DNA from: Leptospiraceae bacterium
GTDB taxonomy: Bacteria > Spirochaetota > Leptospiria > Leptospirales > Leptospiraceae
Assembly (NCBI GenBank): GCA_015075105.1
Contig: JABTUZ010000002.1
Span: 1,040,001-1,104,000, forward strand
Reading direction: 5' to 3'
DNA: 64,000 nt
In this document: piece after piece, positions 16,303-25,984 of the stretch
Layout: each line of letters starts with the position of its first letter
Numbering within the stretch: position 1 is the stretch's first letter
Position numbers and translations under genes: made by a program
Notes under the pieces: model-generated
Told to the model about the DNA's origin: nothing
What the model saw: only the letters and a program-made list of their open reading frames with translations
Databases searched by the model: none

Positions 16303-17259
16303 TTAAATAACAATTTCTAATCCTTCATAAGCCATGATAATTTCTAAAGCATTATTTTTGTCGAGCATCTCTTTGTATTTTAAAGCCCTTAAATACACAG
16401 CGTCTAACTTATCGTCGTTGTATGAGGGGTCGTGGTGAAACATAACCAATTTTTTTACATTGGCTTTGAGTGCAATATCTGTAGCGATAGATGCCGAGCT
16501 ATGCCCCCAGTCTATTTTTTGGAGAGATTCTTCAAAAGTATATTGTGTGTCAAAGACTAAAACATCTGCATCTTTAAAAAATTCTAAATAGTCTTCAATG
16601 TTTTCCATTTCGTCGATATTGAATTCCGAGTCTGAGGCAAAAATCAACATCTTACCATCTTCTTTGAATTTGTATGCAAAGTTTCCACCGGGATGGCGAA
16701 CTGCTTTTGTAACACTGGTGATATTTTTACCTATTTCAAAATTTTGACCTTCTTCAATAAAATGAAAAGATTTTGTAGCGCGAAGCCCTTCAAAAGGAAC
16801 AGGGAAATGGGTAGCCGGGTGTTGGTATTTTAATCTTTCTTCTAAGTTTTGCATCGAGGTATAAATTTCAAACTGATTTCCAGGAATATATAGTGGCACA
16901 AAAAAAGGAATTCCTTGGATATGATCCCAATGGGTATGGGTAAATACCCAGTAGGCTCTACCTTGGCCTACAAGAAAACCTTGGGATAGCAATGAGTTTC
17001 CGAGTTCTCTAAGTCCAGTGCCACCGTCGATGATGATCAGGTTATCGTCCTTGTCTCGTATCTCAAGACAAGTAGTATTCCCACCATAGGTGTTGATTTG
17101 AGAAAATGAGAGTGAATCTAAAAATTTCTGGATATTTCCTTTGCTTTGAATATCTACGGGAGTTGCAATGGATAGAATATTTTCAATTTTTTCTCTAATT
17201 AGACTCCCTTTGATAGGAGAAGCAATAGAACCTCTTACACCCCAGAATTTTATACGCAT
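16303..17259 (-). CDS. MBL-fold metallohydrolase
   Basis: I prefer the ATG at 17259 (MRIKFWGVRGSIASPIKGSL) over one 12 residues upstream because this is where the family begins. The metal-binding motif is FTHTHWDHIQGIPFF (HxHxDH), with later ligands in VRHPGGNFAYKF, LIFASDSEF and FHHDPSYNDD. The KFWGVRGSI start and overall order resemble the phosphodiesterase-like branch (PhnP/RNase Z-like relatives). About 319 residues. Substrate unknown. It is transcribed with glpK; the combination has no obvious metabolic reason. Confidence 0.85.
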   Translation of the reverse strand: MRIKFWGVRGSIASPIKGSLIREKIENILSIATPVDIQSKGNIQKFLDSLSFSQINTYGGNTTCLEIRDKDDNLIIIDGGTGLRELGNSLLSQGFLVGQGRAYWVFTHTHWDHIQGIPFFVPLYIPGNQFEIYTSMQNLEERLKYQHPATHFPVPFEGLRATKSFHFIEEGQNFEIGKNITSVTKAVRHPGGNFAYKFKEDGKMLIFASDSEFNIDEMENIEDYLEFFKDADVLVFDTQYTFEESLQKIDWGHSSASIATDIALKANVKKLVMFHHDPSYNDDKLDAVYLRALKYKEMLDKNNALEIIMAYEGLEIVI

Positions 17260-17387
17260 AGTGATAATGAAAAGAAAGTGTTTGCAAGTTTGCAAGCATT
17301 TCTATCAATATAATAAAAAAATCTAAAAAAAATGAAATATTTTGTTGAAATAAATAGAATCCGAATTAATATTTAAGAAAGGTGAAA

Positions 17388-17696
17388 ATGTTAAGTACTG
17401 ATATTAAAATAGAAAACGGGGTTTGTGTGATTTCGGTCAACGGAAATATCAGCATGAAGCATGCAATTCTTTTAAAAGAGTTAATTATTAAACAAGCAGA
17501 TATCGGATATTTAGACATAATTCTGGACTTTGGAAAAGAAGTGTATTTGGATTCATCTGGAATAGGTGCTATATTTAATTCTCAGAAGTACTTGGCAGAA
17601 AGGAATGGAAGCCTGAAAATAAAGAATGTAAGTCAAGACGTTATGACAATTTTACGCATTGCAAACTTAGATAAACATTTAAACATAATCAAATAA
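17388..17696 (+). CDS. STAS-domain anti-anti-sigma factor
   Basis: SpoIIAA/RsbV-like proteins bind anti-sigma kinases when unphosphorylated and so release a sigma factor or other partner. The protein is a single STAS domain of 102 residues: VCVISVNGNISMKHAILLKE, LDIILDFGKEVYLDSSGIGA with the phosphorylatable serine in the DSSGIG loop, and LKIKNVSQDVMTILRIANLD. The ATG at 17388 follows AAAGG by five bases. A SpoIIE-type phosphatase that could dephosphorylate such proteins is encoded at 42.5 kb, and another STAS protein at 28.75 kb. Confidence 0.9.
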   Translation: MLSTDIKIENGVCVISVNGNISMKHAILLKELIIKQADIGYLDIILDFGKEVYLDSSGIGAIFNSQKYLAERNGSLKIKNVSQDVMTILRIANLDKHLNIIK

Positions 17697-17792
17697 AGAA
17701 AAAACTCCGATATATTTAAAAATCGGTTTGACAGAAAGTGGCAAAACCTTCTTTTAAACGATTACAGGTATTTTTTTATTGCAGGGGGCTAG

Positions 17793-18341
17793 ATGCAGAA
17801 GCAGACCAGATGGAAATATTATATTGACAAAGAATTCCAGAATCATTTTATTTTTGGTTTTTCGGGAATATTGATTATTAACGCACTATTAACTATAGGC
17901 ATTGTTTGGCTTGTGAAAAGCAATCCATACAGCCTATTGCCTGAGGGTGCTTCGGTTTTGGTTCAGGTTGACGCAGAAAAGGCAGTTGGACTTTCAAAGC
18001 AGCCGGACGGGAAGTACGCAATTGATGATGCGGGAACACCATTTTTTCCATTGAAAAGTGGGGCAGACGGAAGACCCTTGCATCAGTACAATGCTTTTGA
18101 TATTTACCTTACACCGGTAATCTTGATTAGCTTATTGAATATTCTGGTAATAATCGCATACAGCTTATTCTTCTCGCACAGAATGGCAGGTCCTGTTCAT
18201 AGGATTAAAATGTCTCTCGAGGACTATGTTGCAGGAAAGCAGGTTGGATATATCAAACTTCGTAAAAATGACCATTTTAGTGAATTGGCTGACCTACTGA
18301 ATAAGGCGTTAAAATTGGAGGAAAAGAAGAAAAATGGGTAA
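17793..18341 (+). CDS. Two-helix membrane protein with HAMP-like domain
   Basis: The 182-residue protein has one membrane helix near the N-terminus (IFGFSGILIINALLTIGIVW), a periplasmic stretch of about 75 residues, a second helix (LTPVILISLLNILVIIAYSL) and a cytoplasmic HAMP-like segment (SHRMAGPVHRIKMSLEDYVA, then FSELADLLNKALKLEEKKK). There is no kinase or methyl-accepting output domain. It may relay a signal to a partner or serve a structural role. The ATG is preceded by AGGGGG. Its 3' end overlaps the HEAT gene by eight bases, so both are co-translated. Confidence 0.75.
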   Translation: MQKQTRWKYYIDKEFQNHFIFGFSGILIINALLTIGIVWLVKSNPYSLLPEGASVLVQVDAEKAVGLSKQPDGKYAIDDAGTPFFPLKSGADGRPLHQYNAFDIYLTPVILISLLNILVIIAYSLFFSHRMAGPVHRIKMSLEDYVAGKQVGYIKLRKNDHFSELADLLNKALKLEEKKKNG

Positions 18342-19023
18342 GAAATTATTAAGCCTTTTATTTGGAGTTGTTCTTTTCAGCTTCACTGCATCTGTTTTTT
18401 CTCAGGATGCTTTATACGACGTATATGAAAAAATTGAAAAGCTGACTATGAAAGATGTAGATCAATTAGTTCAATTGATGCAAGATAAAGAAATTGTTCC
18501 TTCGGCAAAAGCTAGGGCAATCAATAGAGTTGCGGTAATTTATCAACACCAAACCCAAGAAATCGAAAAACAACAAAATCTAATTACTGTTTTGTCAGGG
18601 GTGATTGATCAAAACAAAGCAGATAGCCCTACAAGTCCGCAGTACAAGGTTAGAAGCGCGGCATGTCTTGCACTTAGAATTTTTGACCCTTCTACTCACG
18701 CAAATGCGGCTATAGAGGCAGCAAAAAAACCTTTATTGGAAGACAATCATTTGGATGTTTTGACTGCTTGTGCACATGCACTTGGCGACTTTAACAGAAA
18801 CAGCATCCCGGCTACTAAGGCTTTGTTAGAAAGGTTGAGCAAGGATTATACAAAAGAGAACAGAACATCAGAGGATGTAAGGACTGTATCAGTGGTTGTG
18901 AACGCCCTTGGCAAGTTAGGCTCCAAGCAATCATTTATCCCTCTTATGAAAGTACTTCAATCGGGGTATCCGGTTTCTGTAAAAAAAGAGGCTCAGATTG
19001 CGATAGATCGACTTCGTTGGTGA
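18334..19023 (+). CDS. Exported HEAT-repeat protein
   Basis: A signal peptide (MGKKLLSLLFGVVLFSFTAS then VFSQ) precedes about 205 residues of paired helices resembling HEAT/Armadillo repeats, for example PQYKVRSAACLALRIFDP, LDVLTACAHALGDFNRN and SVVVNALGKLGSKQSFIPLM. Such repeats bind other proteins. It overlaps the HAMP protein upstream and lies ahead of the PUR-like gene and flaA2-flaA1, so a link with the envelope or the periplasmic flagella is plausible but unproved. Confidence 0.7.
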   Translation: MGKKLLSLLFGVVLFSFTASVFSQDALYDVYEKIEKLTMKDVDQLVQLMQDKEIVPSAKARAINRVAVIYQHQTQEIEKQQNLITVLSGVIDQNKADSPTSPQYKVRSAACLALRIFDPSTHANAAIEAAKKPLLEDNHLDVLTACAHALGDFNRNSIPATKALLERLSKDYTKENRTSEDVRTVSVVVNALGKLGSKQSFIPLMKVLQSGYPVSVKKEAQIAIDRLRW

Positions 19024-19197
19024 GATAGGTTTTTAGCGTGAAATATTTTTTAGAGAATCTTTTCTTTTATTTTACGCATTCTTTTCTTTATCGTCTAAGT
19101 TTTTCTTTTTATTTTCCGATAATAAATAATAGAAAACTCAGAAATTTCAATAGGCTTTGGTTTTTTTGAGAAGATTGGAGAGTCTTGTTAGGTAGAA

Positions 19198-19407
19198 ATG
19201 ATTGATCCTGAAATAAAGACAGAAAAAATAGTAACCCAGAATAAAACTTTTTTGATTGACTTAAAAAAAAATCAAGCGGGTTATTATCTAAAAGTTTCAG
19301 AATGGTCAAATAGTAAAAAATCATCTATTTTTATTCCTGCGGAGGGAATAGATCGGATGGTGGAGATATTAGAAAGTTATAAAGCACTTATTTTATCGGA
19401 AGGTTGA
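19198..19407 (+). CDS. PUR-alpha-like nucleic-acid-binding protein (69 aa)
   Basis: The small protein reads EKIVTQNKTFLIDLKKNQAG, then YYLKVSEWSNSKKSSIFIPA and GIDRMVEILESYKALI. This is the beta-beta-beta-beta-alpha pattern of one PUR repeat, as in spirochaetal PUR-domain proteins (for example Borrelia BpuR) and DUF3276 proteins, which bind RNA or single-stranded DNA. No membrane segment. It is a single gene directly upstream of flaA2, with 55 bases between them. The assignment rests on fold pattern, not on invariant residues. Confidence 0.55.
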   Translation: MIDPEIKTEKIVTQNKTFLIDLKKNQAGYYLKVSEWSNSKKSSIFIPAEGIDRMVEILESYKALILSEG

Positions 19408-19462
19408 AAGGTGCTTTTTGTGAAAAATAATTATATATAAAGGGTTTATCCAAGGAGTGTTT

Positions 19463-20209
19463 ATGAGTAAAAAAGTATTGTGTTTCTTGTTTTTGATTGC
19501 GGTCACTAGTTCTGTTTTTGGACAGCAACCGGCAAATCAACCACCGGCGAATCAGCCGGCAGGGGATAAGCCAAAAGACCCCTTAGATAAAATTGCCCTT
19601 GAAGATTTTGAAGAATCAGAAGATTGGAGAGCTAAGTCAACTACTCCACTCGGCGAGACCAAAACTTTAAAAATGATTCAACGTGGTACAATGAAGGATG
19701 TTTTTGATGAAAAAACTGTTCCAGATGCACTTGCCAATGAGTCAGAGCAGGAAAAACAAGAGCAAAGAACAAGGATCAATAAGAATCACATATTGGGAAT
19801 AAAGACCTTTTTTGTAAACAGGGGATTTGACCGGGTAGAAGTTGCTCCTCCACATGAATATATTATAAAAGGGAAGGCTCGTCAGGTTTCTGTATGGGTT
19901 CTTGGTAGAAAATATCGCCATACTCTGTACGCAAAATTCAGGGACTACAGAGGAGTTACTCATAACGTAAGGCTTGGTCGATTGGATTTTTTCGGATGGA
20001 GAAAATTGACTGCAACGATTCCGGGTTATCTTCCTCAAAGTACTCGATTCGCACTATTGGATAAGAATCTTCATTTTGTATCTCTTTTTGTTACAAGTGA
20101 TGTTCACGAAATTGGTGGAAATTTTTACTTTTATTTAGATGATCTTGAGGTCCGAGCAGACAAATCCGATGCAAGGTATCCCGGATATGAGATTAAGGAC
20201 AACTGGTAG
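19463..20209 (+). CDS. flaA2: Flagellar filament outer-layer (sheath) protein FlaA2
   Basis: FlaA proteins coat the FlaB core of the periplasmic flagella of spirochaetes and influence filament curvature. The start at ATG 19463 ([20 protein letters not shown]) has AAGGAG six bases before it. A signal peptide ending near FGQQ is followed by a Pro/Asn-rich stretch ([16 protein letters not shown]) and the FlaA domain with [20 protein letters not shown] and [20 protein letters not shown]. It has 248 residues, and the Leptospira FlaA2 is of similar size. FlaA1 follows after 11 bases, as in Leptospira. Confidence 0.88.
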   Translation: MSKKVLCFLFLIAVTSSVFGQQPANQPPANQPAGDKPKDPLDKIALEDFEESEDWRAKSTTPLGETKTLKMIQRGTMKDVFDEKTVPDALANESEQEKQEQRTRINKNHILGIKTFFVNRGFDRVEVAPPHEYIIKGKARQVSVWVLGRKYRHTLYAKFRDYRGVTHNVRLGRLDFFGWRKLTATIPGYLPQSTRFALLDKNLHFVSLFVTSDVHEIGGNFYFYLDDLEVRADKSDARYPGYEIKDNW

Positions 20210-20220
20210 AATCCGGTTCA

Positions 20221-21177
20221 ATGAAGAGAAGAGGGTTTCGTATGATAAAACATAAAATTATAAAAAGTATTCTAATGGTTACTGGGTCTCTGCTTATATT
20301 GGTAGGATTTGGGTTCGCACAGACAAAGAGAAGTATTCAAACAGCAATCGGAAATGACATTGCAGGAGCAGAATTAAAGGCAGTTACTTTGGAGTCATGG
20401 GACAACCCGGCTCCAAGTGCTCCTTATGGTTGGGAAGTATTTACAGACAAGGACGATCCGGCATCTCATGATAAGCCTTACAATCCAAATTTACCTCCTT
20501 CACCACAGGCAGCAAGAGAAGTAAAGGTGTTACCGGGTAAGCCTGGAGACGTAAAACAAGCAGACCCTTCTACTTCCAAGGTATTAGGGGTTAAATTTCA
20601 ATTTACTTACCCTGGCCACAATGAAGTAACTATTCGTCCTCCAAGAGTAGATGAGTACAAGGTGCTTCGTCAGAGAAGCTATCTAGATGAGAACAACAAG
20701 CAAAAAATATACCAAATCTATGGGCTTGAACTTCCAGGAATGGCAAAAGCAGTTTCTGTGTGGGTTTGTGGAAGAGGTAATGAATACAATTTAGAGGGTT
20801 GGTTTGAAGATTGGAAAGGTGACTCCCATATCTATAAATTCGGCTCTTTAGATTTTATTGGTTGGAGACCTTTATCTATCCATATCCCTGCGGGAGTTCC
20901 TCAAGAGGTAAATTCTTATCCACAGGTAAAAACTTTAGTATTCAAACAATTTAAAGTTCGCTCTACACCATTTACAAGTGGTGAGGTTGTGTATCTATTT
21001 TTTGATGAGTTGAGAGTTCTTACTGACGTATTTGAAGTTCACTTTGATGGAGCGTCTCTTGATTTTGATGAGGGAGATTGTCAACAAAAGCAAAAACTCG
21101 ATAAGATGTTAAAAGTAAAAACTGAGAAGAATTGTGGTGAAAATAAAGAAAAGCCGGCTCCTCAGAATAAGCCTTAA
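20221..21177 (+). CDS. flaA1: Flagellar filament outer-layer (sheath) protein FlaA1
   Basis: This is the second FlaA paralogue. Two starts are possible: the ATG at 20221 and the one at 20242 ([20 protein letters not shown]), which has AGAGGG seven bases upstream and gives a more ordinary signal peptide. The FlaA domain shows [40 protein letters not shown] and [15 protein letters not shown], aligning with the same elements in FlaA2. The C-terminus is lysine- and proline-rich. A terminator-like hairpin follows at 21200-21247, so the flaA operon probably ends here. Confidence 0.88.
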   Translation: MKRRGFRMIKHKIIKSILMVTGSLLILVGFGFAQTKRSIQTAIGNDIAGAELKAVTLESWDNPAPSAPYGWEVFTDKDDPASHDKPYNPNLPPSPQAAREVKVLPGKPGDVKQADPSTSKVLGVKFQFTYPGHNEVTIRPPRVDEYKVLRQRSYLDENNKQKIYQIYGLELPGMAKAVSVWVCGRGNEYNLEGWFEDWKGDSHIYKFGSLDFIGWRPLSIHIPAGVPQEVNSYPQVKTLVFKQFKVRSTPFTSGEVVYLFFDELRVLTDVFEVHFDGASLDFDEGDCQQKQKLDKMLKVKTEKNCGENKEKPAPQNKP

Positions 21178-21199
21178 AGGTTTAGATTAAAATTAAAAT

Positions 21200-21247
21200 A
21201 AAAACCCTCATCTATCCTGAAGTTTGATGGGAAGGCGAGGGTTTTTT
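21200..21247 (+). terminator. Rho-independent terminator after flaA1
   Basis: AAAAACCCTC (21200-21209) pairs with GAGGGTTTTT (21237-21246), leaving a 27-base loop that can pair further (CATC with GATG). The T-run after the stem is typical of intrinsic terminators. Confidence 0.7.
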
Positions 21248-21297
21248 CGTTTTCTAATAAGATTTTCTTGTTTACGAAATTGGCAAAAGAAATTATT

Positions 21298-21336
21298 TTG
21301 ACCTTAAATCAAATTATTGCTAAATTCTATAGCAAT
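21298..21336 (+). promoter_or_regulatory. Predicted promoter of greA with overlapping inverted repeat
   Basis: TTGACC (21298-21303) and TAAATT (21321-21326) are separated by 17 bases, close to sigma-70 spacing. The perfect inverted repeat ATTGCTA/TAGCAAT (21316-21322 and 21330-21336) covers the -10 element and the probable start point. It could be an operator or the start of a 5' hairpin. Prediction from sequence only. Confidence 0.4.
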
Positions 21337-21395
21337 CTCAAAAAATGCAAGATCGTCAAAACCGATTAGCGGACATGAGCTAAGGAGAAACACCC

Positions 21396-24152
21396 GTGTC
21401 AGAAACTGTGGTTACAACCGAGAAACCAGCTAGCGATCTCGATAGACTAACATCTCTATTCAATGAAGAAATTTACCTGAGGGTGGACGCAAGCTCCGGC
21501 TCTGTAAGTCCTTCTAAGTTTAAAATTATCGACGATTTGATTGAATTCTTGAAATCAAAATCTAAATTAGAAGAAGCCAAGATAAAAATTGAAGAGCATT
21601 TAAAGGATCACCCGGAGAGTATTTTTGCAAAATATTTAACCGGGATGCTTGCACTTCACCAAAATAAAATCGAAGAATCCAACCACCTAAAGAATTTATT
21701 GGATCAATTCCGTAATTATAAAAAATGGCCAATCATCGAATACATTGCTGATAATATTTTGCAATTCGGAGACCAGAGAATAGCTCTGAAATTTAAAGCA
21801 GAGGCTTTAGAAAATCTAAAGAAAAATAAAGAGCTAAAAGTTGTTCTGGAGAAGTTAGCAAAAACTGACAGGAAAAATCCTGAAATCGCCAAAAAATACG
21901 CTCTCTCTATTTTGGAAGAAGATAGAGAAAAGGCAATATTGTATTTGAAGCAGGCAGCAGAGTCATTTGCAAAAGTAAAGGATTTTGACCAAATTGACGA
22001 AATTTGGCCGATTCTGATTGAGCATAATTTTACAGACATACCATTTTTTGAGAAGATTGAAAGAATACTCGTAGGTCACAGAGAAAAGACAAGACTTGTA
22101 GTGTTGTTGTACCCTTTGGTGGAGCCGTACAAAAAGTTAGAAGACTGGGACAAGACTATCTATCTATTAAAAAAGATCTTAGATTATGAGCCTCAATCTC
22201 CTAAGGCAAGAAATGATTTGATTCGTGCGTACAAGACTAAGTATGCCGACCATTCTCTTTTAGAAGATTTCTTGAAGATGAGTGAAATCGGAAATAACAG
22301 AAAACCGATTAGTGTTTGTATAACAAATTTTGAGAGAAATATCGTATTCGATACGAATAACTATGTATTGCATAGGAGTTGGGGAGTAGGGAAAATTACT
22401 TCTATTAGCAGTACAGGTGATTCTATATTTGTGGATTTCAAAGATAAGAAAGAGCATAAGCTGTCTATTCAAATGGCGATCACAAGTTTGAAACCTCTAA
22501 AATCGGATCATATTTTAGTGAAATACTACGAAAATTCAGAAGCTGTAATCAATCTTTTTAATAACGATATTTCTGCGTTCTTTTTGGAACTTCTTACTTC
22601 AAACGATAACTCTATGAGTATGGCTGAAGTAAAATCAGAGATCATCGGAAAGTTTCTTAAAAAAACTGAAGATTGGTCGAAATGGTGGAGTAAGGCAAAG
22701 TCAACTCTAAAGAAAGAGCCAAAGATAGGTTTTAATCCAAACAAGAAAGATGAAATTTTTTATCGAGACAAACCTATTACACTATCTGAGCAGCTTTCAG
22801 AGAGATTCAATAGCCAGACAGAGCCGAATAAGAAGTTGGAAATTGCAATGGAGGCGCTCAAAGATTCGACTGAAGCAGAAGGGGCTCTTGAGTTAATAAA
22901 CCACTTTTACTACGAAGAAGAAAGTTCTAAAGATACTATGAGAAAAATTGTAGCTTATCTGTTTTTGGAAGAATCTGTGAAAGAATTGGGTGAGGATATT
23001 ACTCGACTTCAAAAAGAATCTGATATAGCGAGTCTAATTCGAGCCTTGAGTAAGACTGAATTATTGACCTATTCAAAGCAAATTACCAATAGCGAAATTA
23101 AAAAAAGTTTTGTGAATCTTATTCATAAATTTCACCCAGAGAATGCAGAAATTTTAATTCGTACTTTGTATGAAGTTCCTGTCAAAATTCACAAGCACGT
23201 ATTTGGCGTATTGGTCAACGATGGAAAATTTTCAGAGCTTAACAAATTCATAGAAAATATTTTAGATAAATCCAAAGAAAACCCAGAAGTCTTTCTGTGG
23301 GTAGCCAAGTCGATATTAACCGACCTTTGGACATACAAAGAAATTCAGGTGAAGTTTTCCGATTTAGTTCTTAGGGTGTTTAGGCTGCTCAAGCCACTTG
23401 TTAAGAAAGAAGAAAAAGGCATGAAGTTGAAAAACCTAACAAATGAAATTTTGTTTGGAGACGAGGGAGCAATTGTAAAAAAAGCAATAGAGTCTGGAGA
23501 TACCGAATATATTAGAAAGCTCTACGCATTGTACAAGGAAGTTCCTTATATAACAGATTCCGAAAAGAAAAAATTTCATGATTTAATCAATGAAATGAAG
23601 CCTGATTTTCAATGGGATGAATCCAATTATGATGAAGATGAATTAGACGATGATATTTGGAACACAATTCCGACTAATGGAATTTTAGTTACAAGATTTG
23701 CGTTCAACGCCAAGAAAGCAGAGTTCGATCACTTGGTCAATGTAGAAATGGCAGAGAATTCCAGAGATATTGGAGAAGCGCAAGAGAAGGGAGATTTACG
23801 GGAAAACGCCGAATACAAGGCTGCAATGGAAAGACAAGTACAACTTCAAGCTGAGATTAAGAAAATTGAGTCTGATCTGAAAAGTGCGATTATTTTAGAT
23901 ATTGCTGGGGTTAGTACGGATAGAATCAATGTGGGTTGCACTGTAAAATTGAAAAATTCCAGTACAGGGGAAGTCCAAGAATACTCTATATTGGGGCCTT
24001 GGGATGCAGACACAAATAAAAATATAATTAGTTATTTGTCTCCATTGGGAAAAAGCCTTCTTGGAAAAAGAGTTGGAGACGAGGCAGTTGTAAGTTTTGA
24101 AAATCACCAGACAAATTTTTCTGTCTTAGATATAGTTCGCTACTCGACTTAA
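21396..24152 (+). CDS. greA: Transcript cleavage factor GreA with long N-terminal extension
   Basis: GreA rescues backtracked RNA polymerase. The 918-residue protein is almost six times the usual 160. The C-terminal ~150 residues are a complete GreA: a coiled coil with RDIGEAQEKGDLRENAEYKA (the acidic tip GDLxENAEY) and a C-terminal globular domain ending SFENHQTNFSVLDIVRY. The first ~750 residues are helical and TPR-like (AKYLTGMLALHQNKIEESNH, DKTIYLLKKILDYEPQSPKA). Spirochaetes are known for such long GreA proteins. The GTG start at 21396 is supported by AAGGAG eight bases upstream. What the N-terminal part binds is unknown. Confidence 0.9.
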   Translation: MSETVVTTEKPASDLDRLTSLFNEEIYLRVDASSGSVSPSKFKIIDDLIEFLKSKSKLEEAKIKIEEHLKDHPESIFAKYLTGMLALHQNKIEESNHLKNLLDQFRNYKKWPIIEYIADNILQFGDQRIALKFKAEALENLKKNKELKVVLEKLAKTDRKNPEIAKKYALSILEEDREKAILYLKQAAESFAKVKDFDQIDEIWPILIEHNFTDIPFFEKIERILVGHREKTRLVVLLYPLVEPYKKLEDWDKTIYLLKKILDYEPQSPKARNDLIRAYKTKYADHSLLEDFLKMSEIGNNRKPISVCITNFERNIVFDTNNYVLHRSWGVGKITSISSTGDSIFVDFKDKKEHKLSIQMAITSLKPLKSDHILVKYYENSEAVINLFNNDISAFFLELLTSNDNSMSMAEVKSEIIGKFLKKTEDWSKWWSKAKSTLKKEPKIGFNPNKKDEIFYRDKPITLSEQLSERFNSQTEPNKKLEIAMEALKDSTEAEGALELINHFYYEEESSKDTMRKIVAYLFLEESVKELGEDITRLQKESDIASLIRALSKTELLTYSKQITNSEIKKSFVNLIHKFHPENAEILIRTLYEVPVKIHKHVFGVLVNDGKFSELNKFIENILDKSKENPEVFLWVAKSILTDLWTYKEIQVKFSDLVLRVFRLLKPLVKKEEKGMKLKNLTNEILFGDEGAIVKKAIESGDTEYIRKLYALYKEVPYITDSEKKKFHDLINEMKPDFQWDESNYDEDELDDDIWNTIPTNGILVTRFAFNAKKAEFDHLVNVEMAENSRDIGEAQEKGDLRENAEYKAAMERQVQLQAEIKKIESDLKSAIILDIAGVSTDRINVGCTVKLKNSSTGEVQEYSILGPWDADTNKNIISYLSPLGKSLLGKRVGDEAVVSFENHQTNFSVLDIVRYST

Positions 24153-24174
24153 ATTTTACAATAGAGTACTCTAA

Positions 24175-25938
24175 CTATTTGGAAGGAATTCTTACAAGGT
24201 CTGTAAACCAATCAGAAAGATTTCCGACTTTATCTGCGACTTGAATTTGAATAAGATAGTGTTTTTTAAATTGTCGCAAGCTTTTTGGAATTTGTATTTT
24301 TATAAATTGCCTGTCTAAGTCAAATTCAAACGGGTAGGATTGTCCTTCAAATAGCACAGTCATTTTTCCTATTCCTGAGCCTTTGTCTGAAATAGAATAA
24401 AACCTTTCGATAAAATTTTCACCGATTGAATCCTGTGGATTAAAATATCGATGAATCAAATAAGGGTAGTATATTTTGGGTGGAACAATATCTTTCATAA
24501 CTACAAGAATCCCTGTCCTACTCAATTCAAAAGAAAGCCCGTTTTTTGATGATTTTGTTTTTAACAGATTCAAGATTTTTGTTTCTTTGTCATACAAATA
24601 GAGTGATTGCCCTTGGGAGAGGTTTCCTATTTTGAGGGTTGCTTCTGCTTTTCCAAGCCAACTATAATCATAAGCTGTTATTTCATAGCTCTGTCCTTCT
24701 GGTAGCAGTCCATCGGTTTGTAAACTTTCTGGAAGAGAATTTAGCTTTTGGATTTTGATTTCTCCTTTTCCGATAATTTTATTTTTTTTGAGGTTTATGA
24801 TGACATTAGAATCGTCAGACAAAAAAATCTTTGTATCTACTTTTTTGTTTTGAATTGGAGAAGATTCTTTTACAATAACAGAAAATTCTATAGTGCTGGT
24901 ATTCTTGTTTGAGTCAAAAACAGAAATGTTTAGAAGGATTTTCTCGTTCAAGGGAAAGTCATTTGTGTTGAAGGAGTAATTTTTTTCTTCCCGACCATCG
25001 AATAAATTGTAAACGTAGTTAGGTGGGCTAAGAGAAGACCTATTGATGTCGTATAACGCATGCTTTTCTGAAAGCTCTTTATAGGACAGGAAATCTAAAT
25101 TTTTCGTATAGAGTTCTTTTTCGTTTGCTTTAAGAGTGAATCCAAAAATTCCATTTCGATTGATCGATGAAATTAAATCATAAGCTGTTACCTTGACTTT
25201 TACTTTTCCTGAAACAGTTATGGGTGTTTCTGTTTCTTCGATTTCAAATAAATTGTCTTTCTTTTGTGTCGCTTTCAAATAATGCATTTCTCCGTTGTCT
25301 GTTTCTATAGATACGAGATTCACAATAGGGTATTGTTTATCTATTTGTGAATAGTTTTTAAAAATCATTGGATTATAGAATCCTTTGGAATCAAAAATTT
25401 CAAGATGAAGATGGGCTATGCCTACACCGGTTTCCCCTGTTCTTGCGATCCAATCTTTTTTTTTAAATTGAAATTCATTCGCATTGAGTCTGACAGAAAA
25501 CTTTTCTTCATTGAGTAATAGCAGTGATTGTCGCAAAAGCTCAAAACCCGATATACTTCCTTTAAAATCATTTAGATGAGCATACCTTGTTTTTAATCTT
25601 GTATTGGGAGAATAGGTAATTATCGAAAGACCATAACCGCTTGGCGAATAACTGATAGATTCAACGTATCCTTTAGTAGCAGATAAGAGTTTCAACCCGT
25701 TGATTCCATAAGTTTTAAAATCCAAGCCCAGATGAACAGAGGAATTTCTATATTCTGTAAATGTCCCAGAAATTGGAGTTAAATATTCCAAGGGCCATTC
25801 AACTTCTTCTAATTGAAATGTATCTAAAGAGTATAGTCGAGTAGCAGAAAAAAAGAGCAATAGAAAAGATAAGAGTAGTCGATGTTTCGATTTTTTATTT
25901 TTTAACGTAAAAGAATATTTTAAACAATAGTTGTACAT
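24175..25938 (-). CDS. Exported M23 (LytM-type) peptidase domain protein
   Basis: M23 enzymes cut peptidoglycan cross-links or peptides; some relatives only scaffold. An N-terminal hydrophobic segment (HRLLLSFLLLFFSATRLYS) is a signal peptide or anchor. The M23 domain (about 50-200) has HLGLDFKTYG (His and Asp ligands), TRYAHLNDF and GIAHLHLEIFDSKG (the HxH ligand pair), so all metal ligands are present. The remaining ~380 residues are beta-rich, Ig-like modules (for example ILLNISVFDSNKNTSTIEFS), which is a long extension for the family. It converges with greA and is followed on the minus strand by acyP upstream. Confidence 0.85.
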   Translation of the reverse strand: MYNYCLKYSFTLKNKKSKHRLLLSFLLLFFSATRLYSLDTFQLEEVEWPLEYLTPISGTFTEYRNSSVHLGLDFKTYGINGLKLLSATKGYVESISYSPSGYGLSIITYSPNTRLKTRYAHLNDFKGSISGFELLRQSLLLLNEEKFSVRLNANEFQFKKKDWIARTGETGVGIAHLHLEIFDSKGFYNPMIFKNYSQIDKQYPIVNLVSIETDNGEMHYLKATQKKDNLFEIEETETPITVSGKVKVKVTAYDLISSINRNGIFGFTLKANEKELYTKNLDFLSYKELSEKHALYDINRSSLSPPNYVYNLFDGREEKNYSFNTNDFPLNEKILLNISVFDSNKNTSTIEFSVIVKESSPIQNKKVDTKIFLSDDSNVIINLKKNKIIGKGEIKIQKLNSLPESLQTDGLLPEGQSYEITAYDYSWLGKAEATLKIGNLSQGQSLYLYDKETKILNLLKTKSSKNGLSFELSRTGILVVMKDIVPPKIYYPYLIHRYFNPQDSIGENFIERFYSISDKGSGIGKMTVLFEGQSYPFEFDLDRQFIKIQIPKSLRQFKKHYLIQIQVADKVGNLSDWFTDLVRIPSK

Positions 25939-25984
25939 ACGCTTCCCTTGTGTTTTTAAATTGGAGATTTTTTTATTATCGGTC

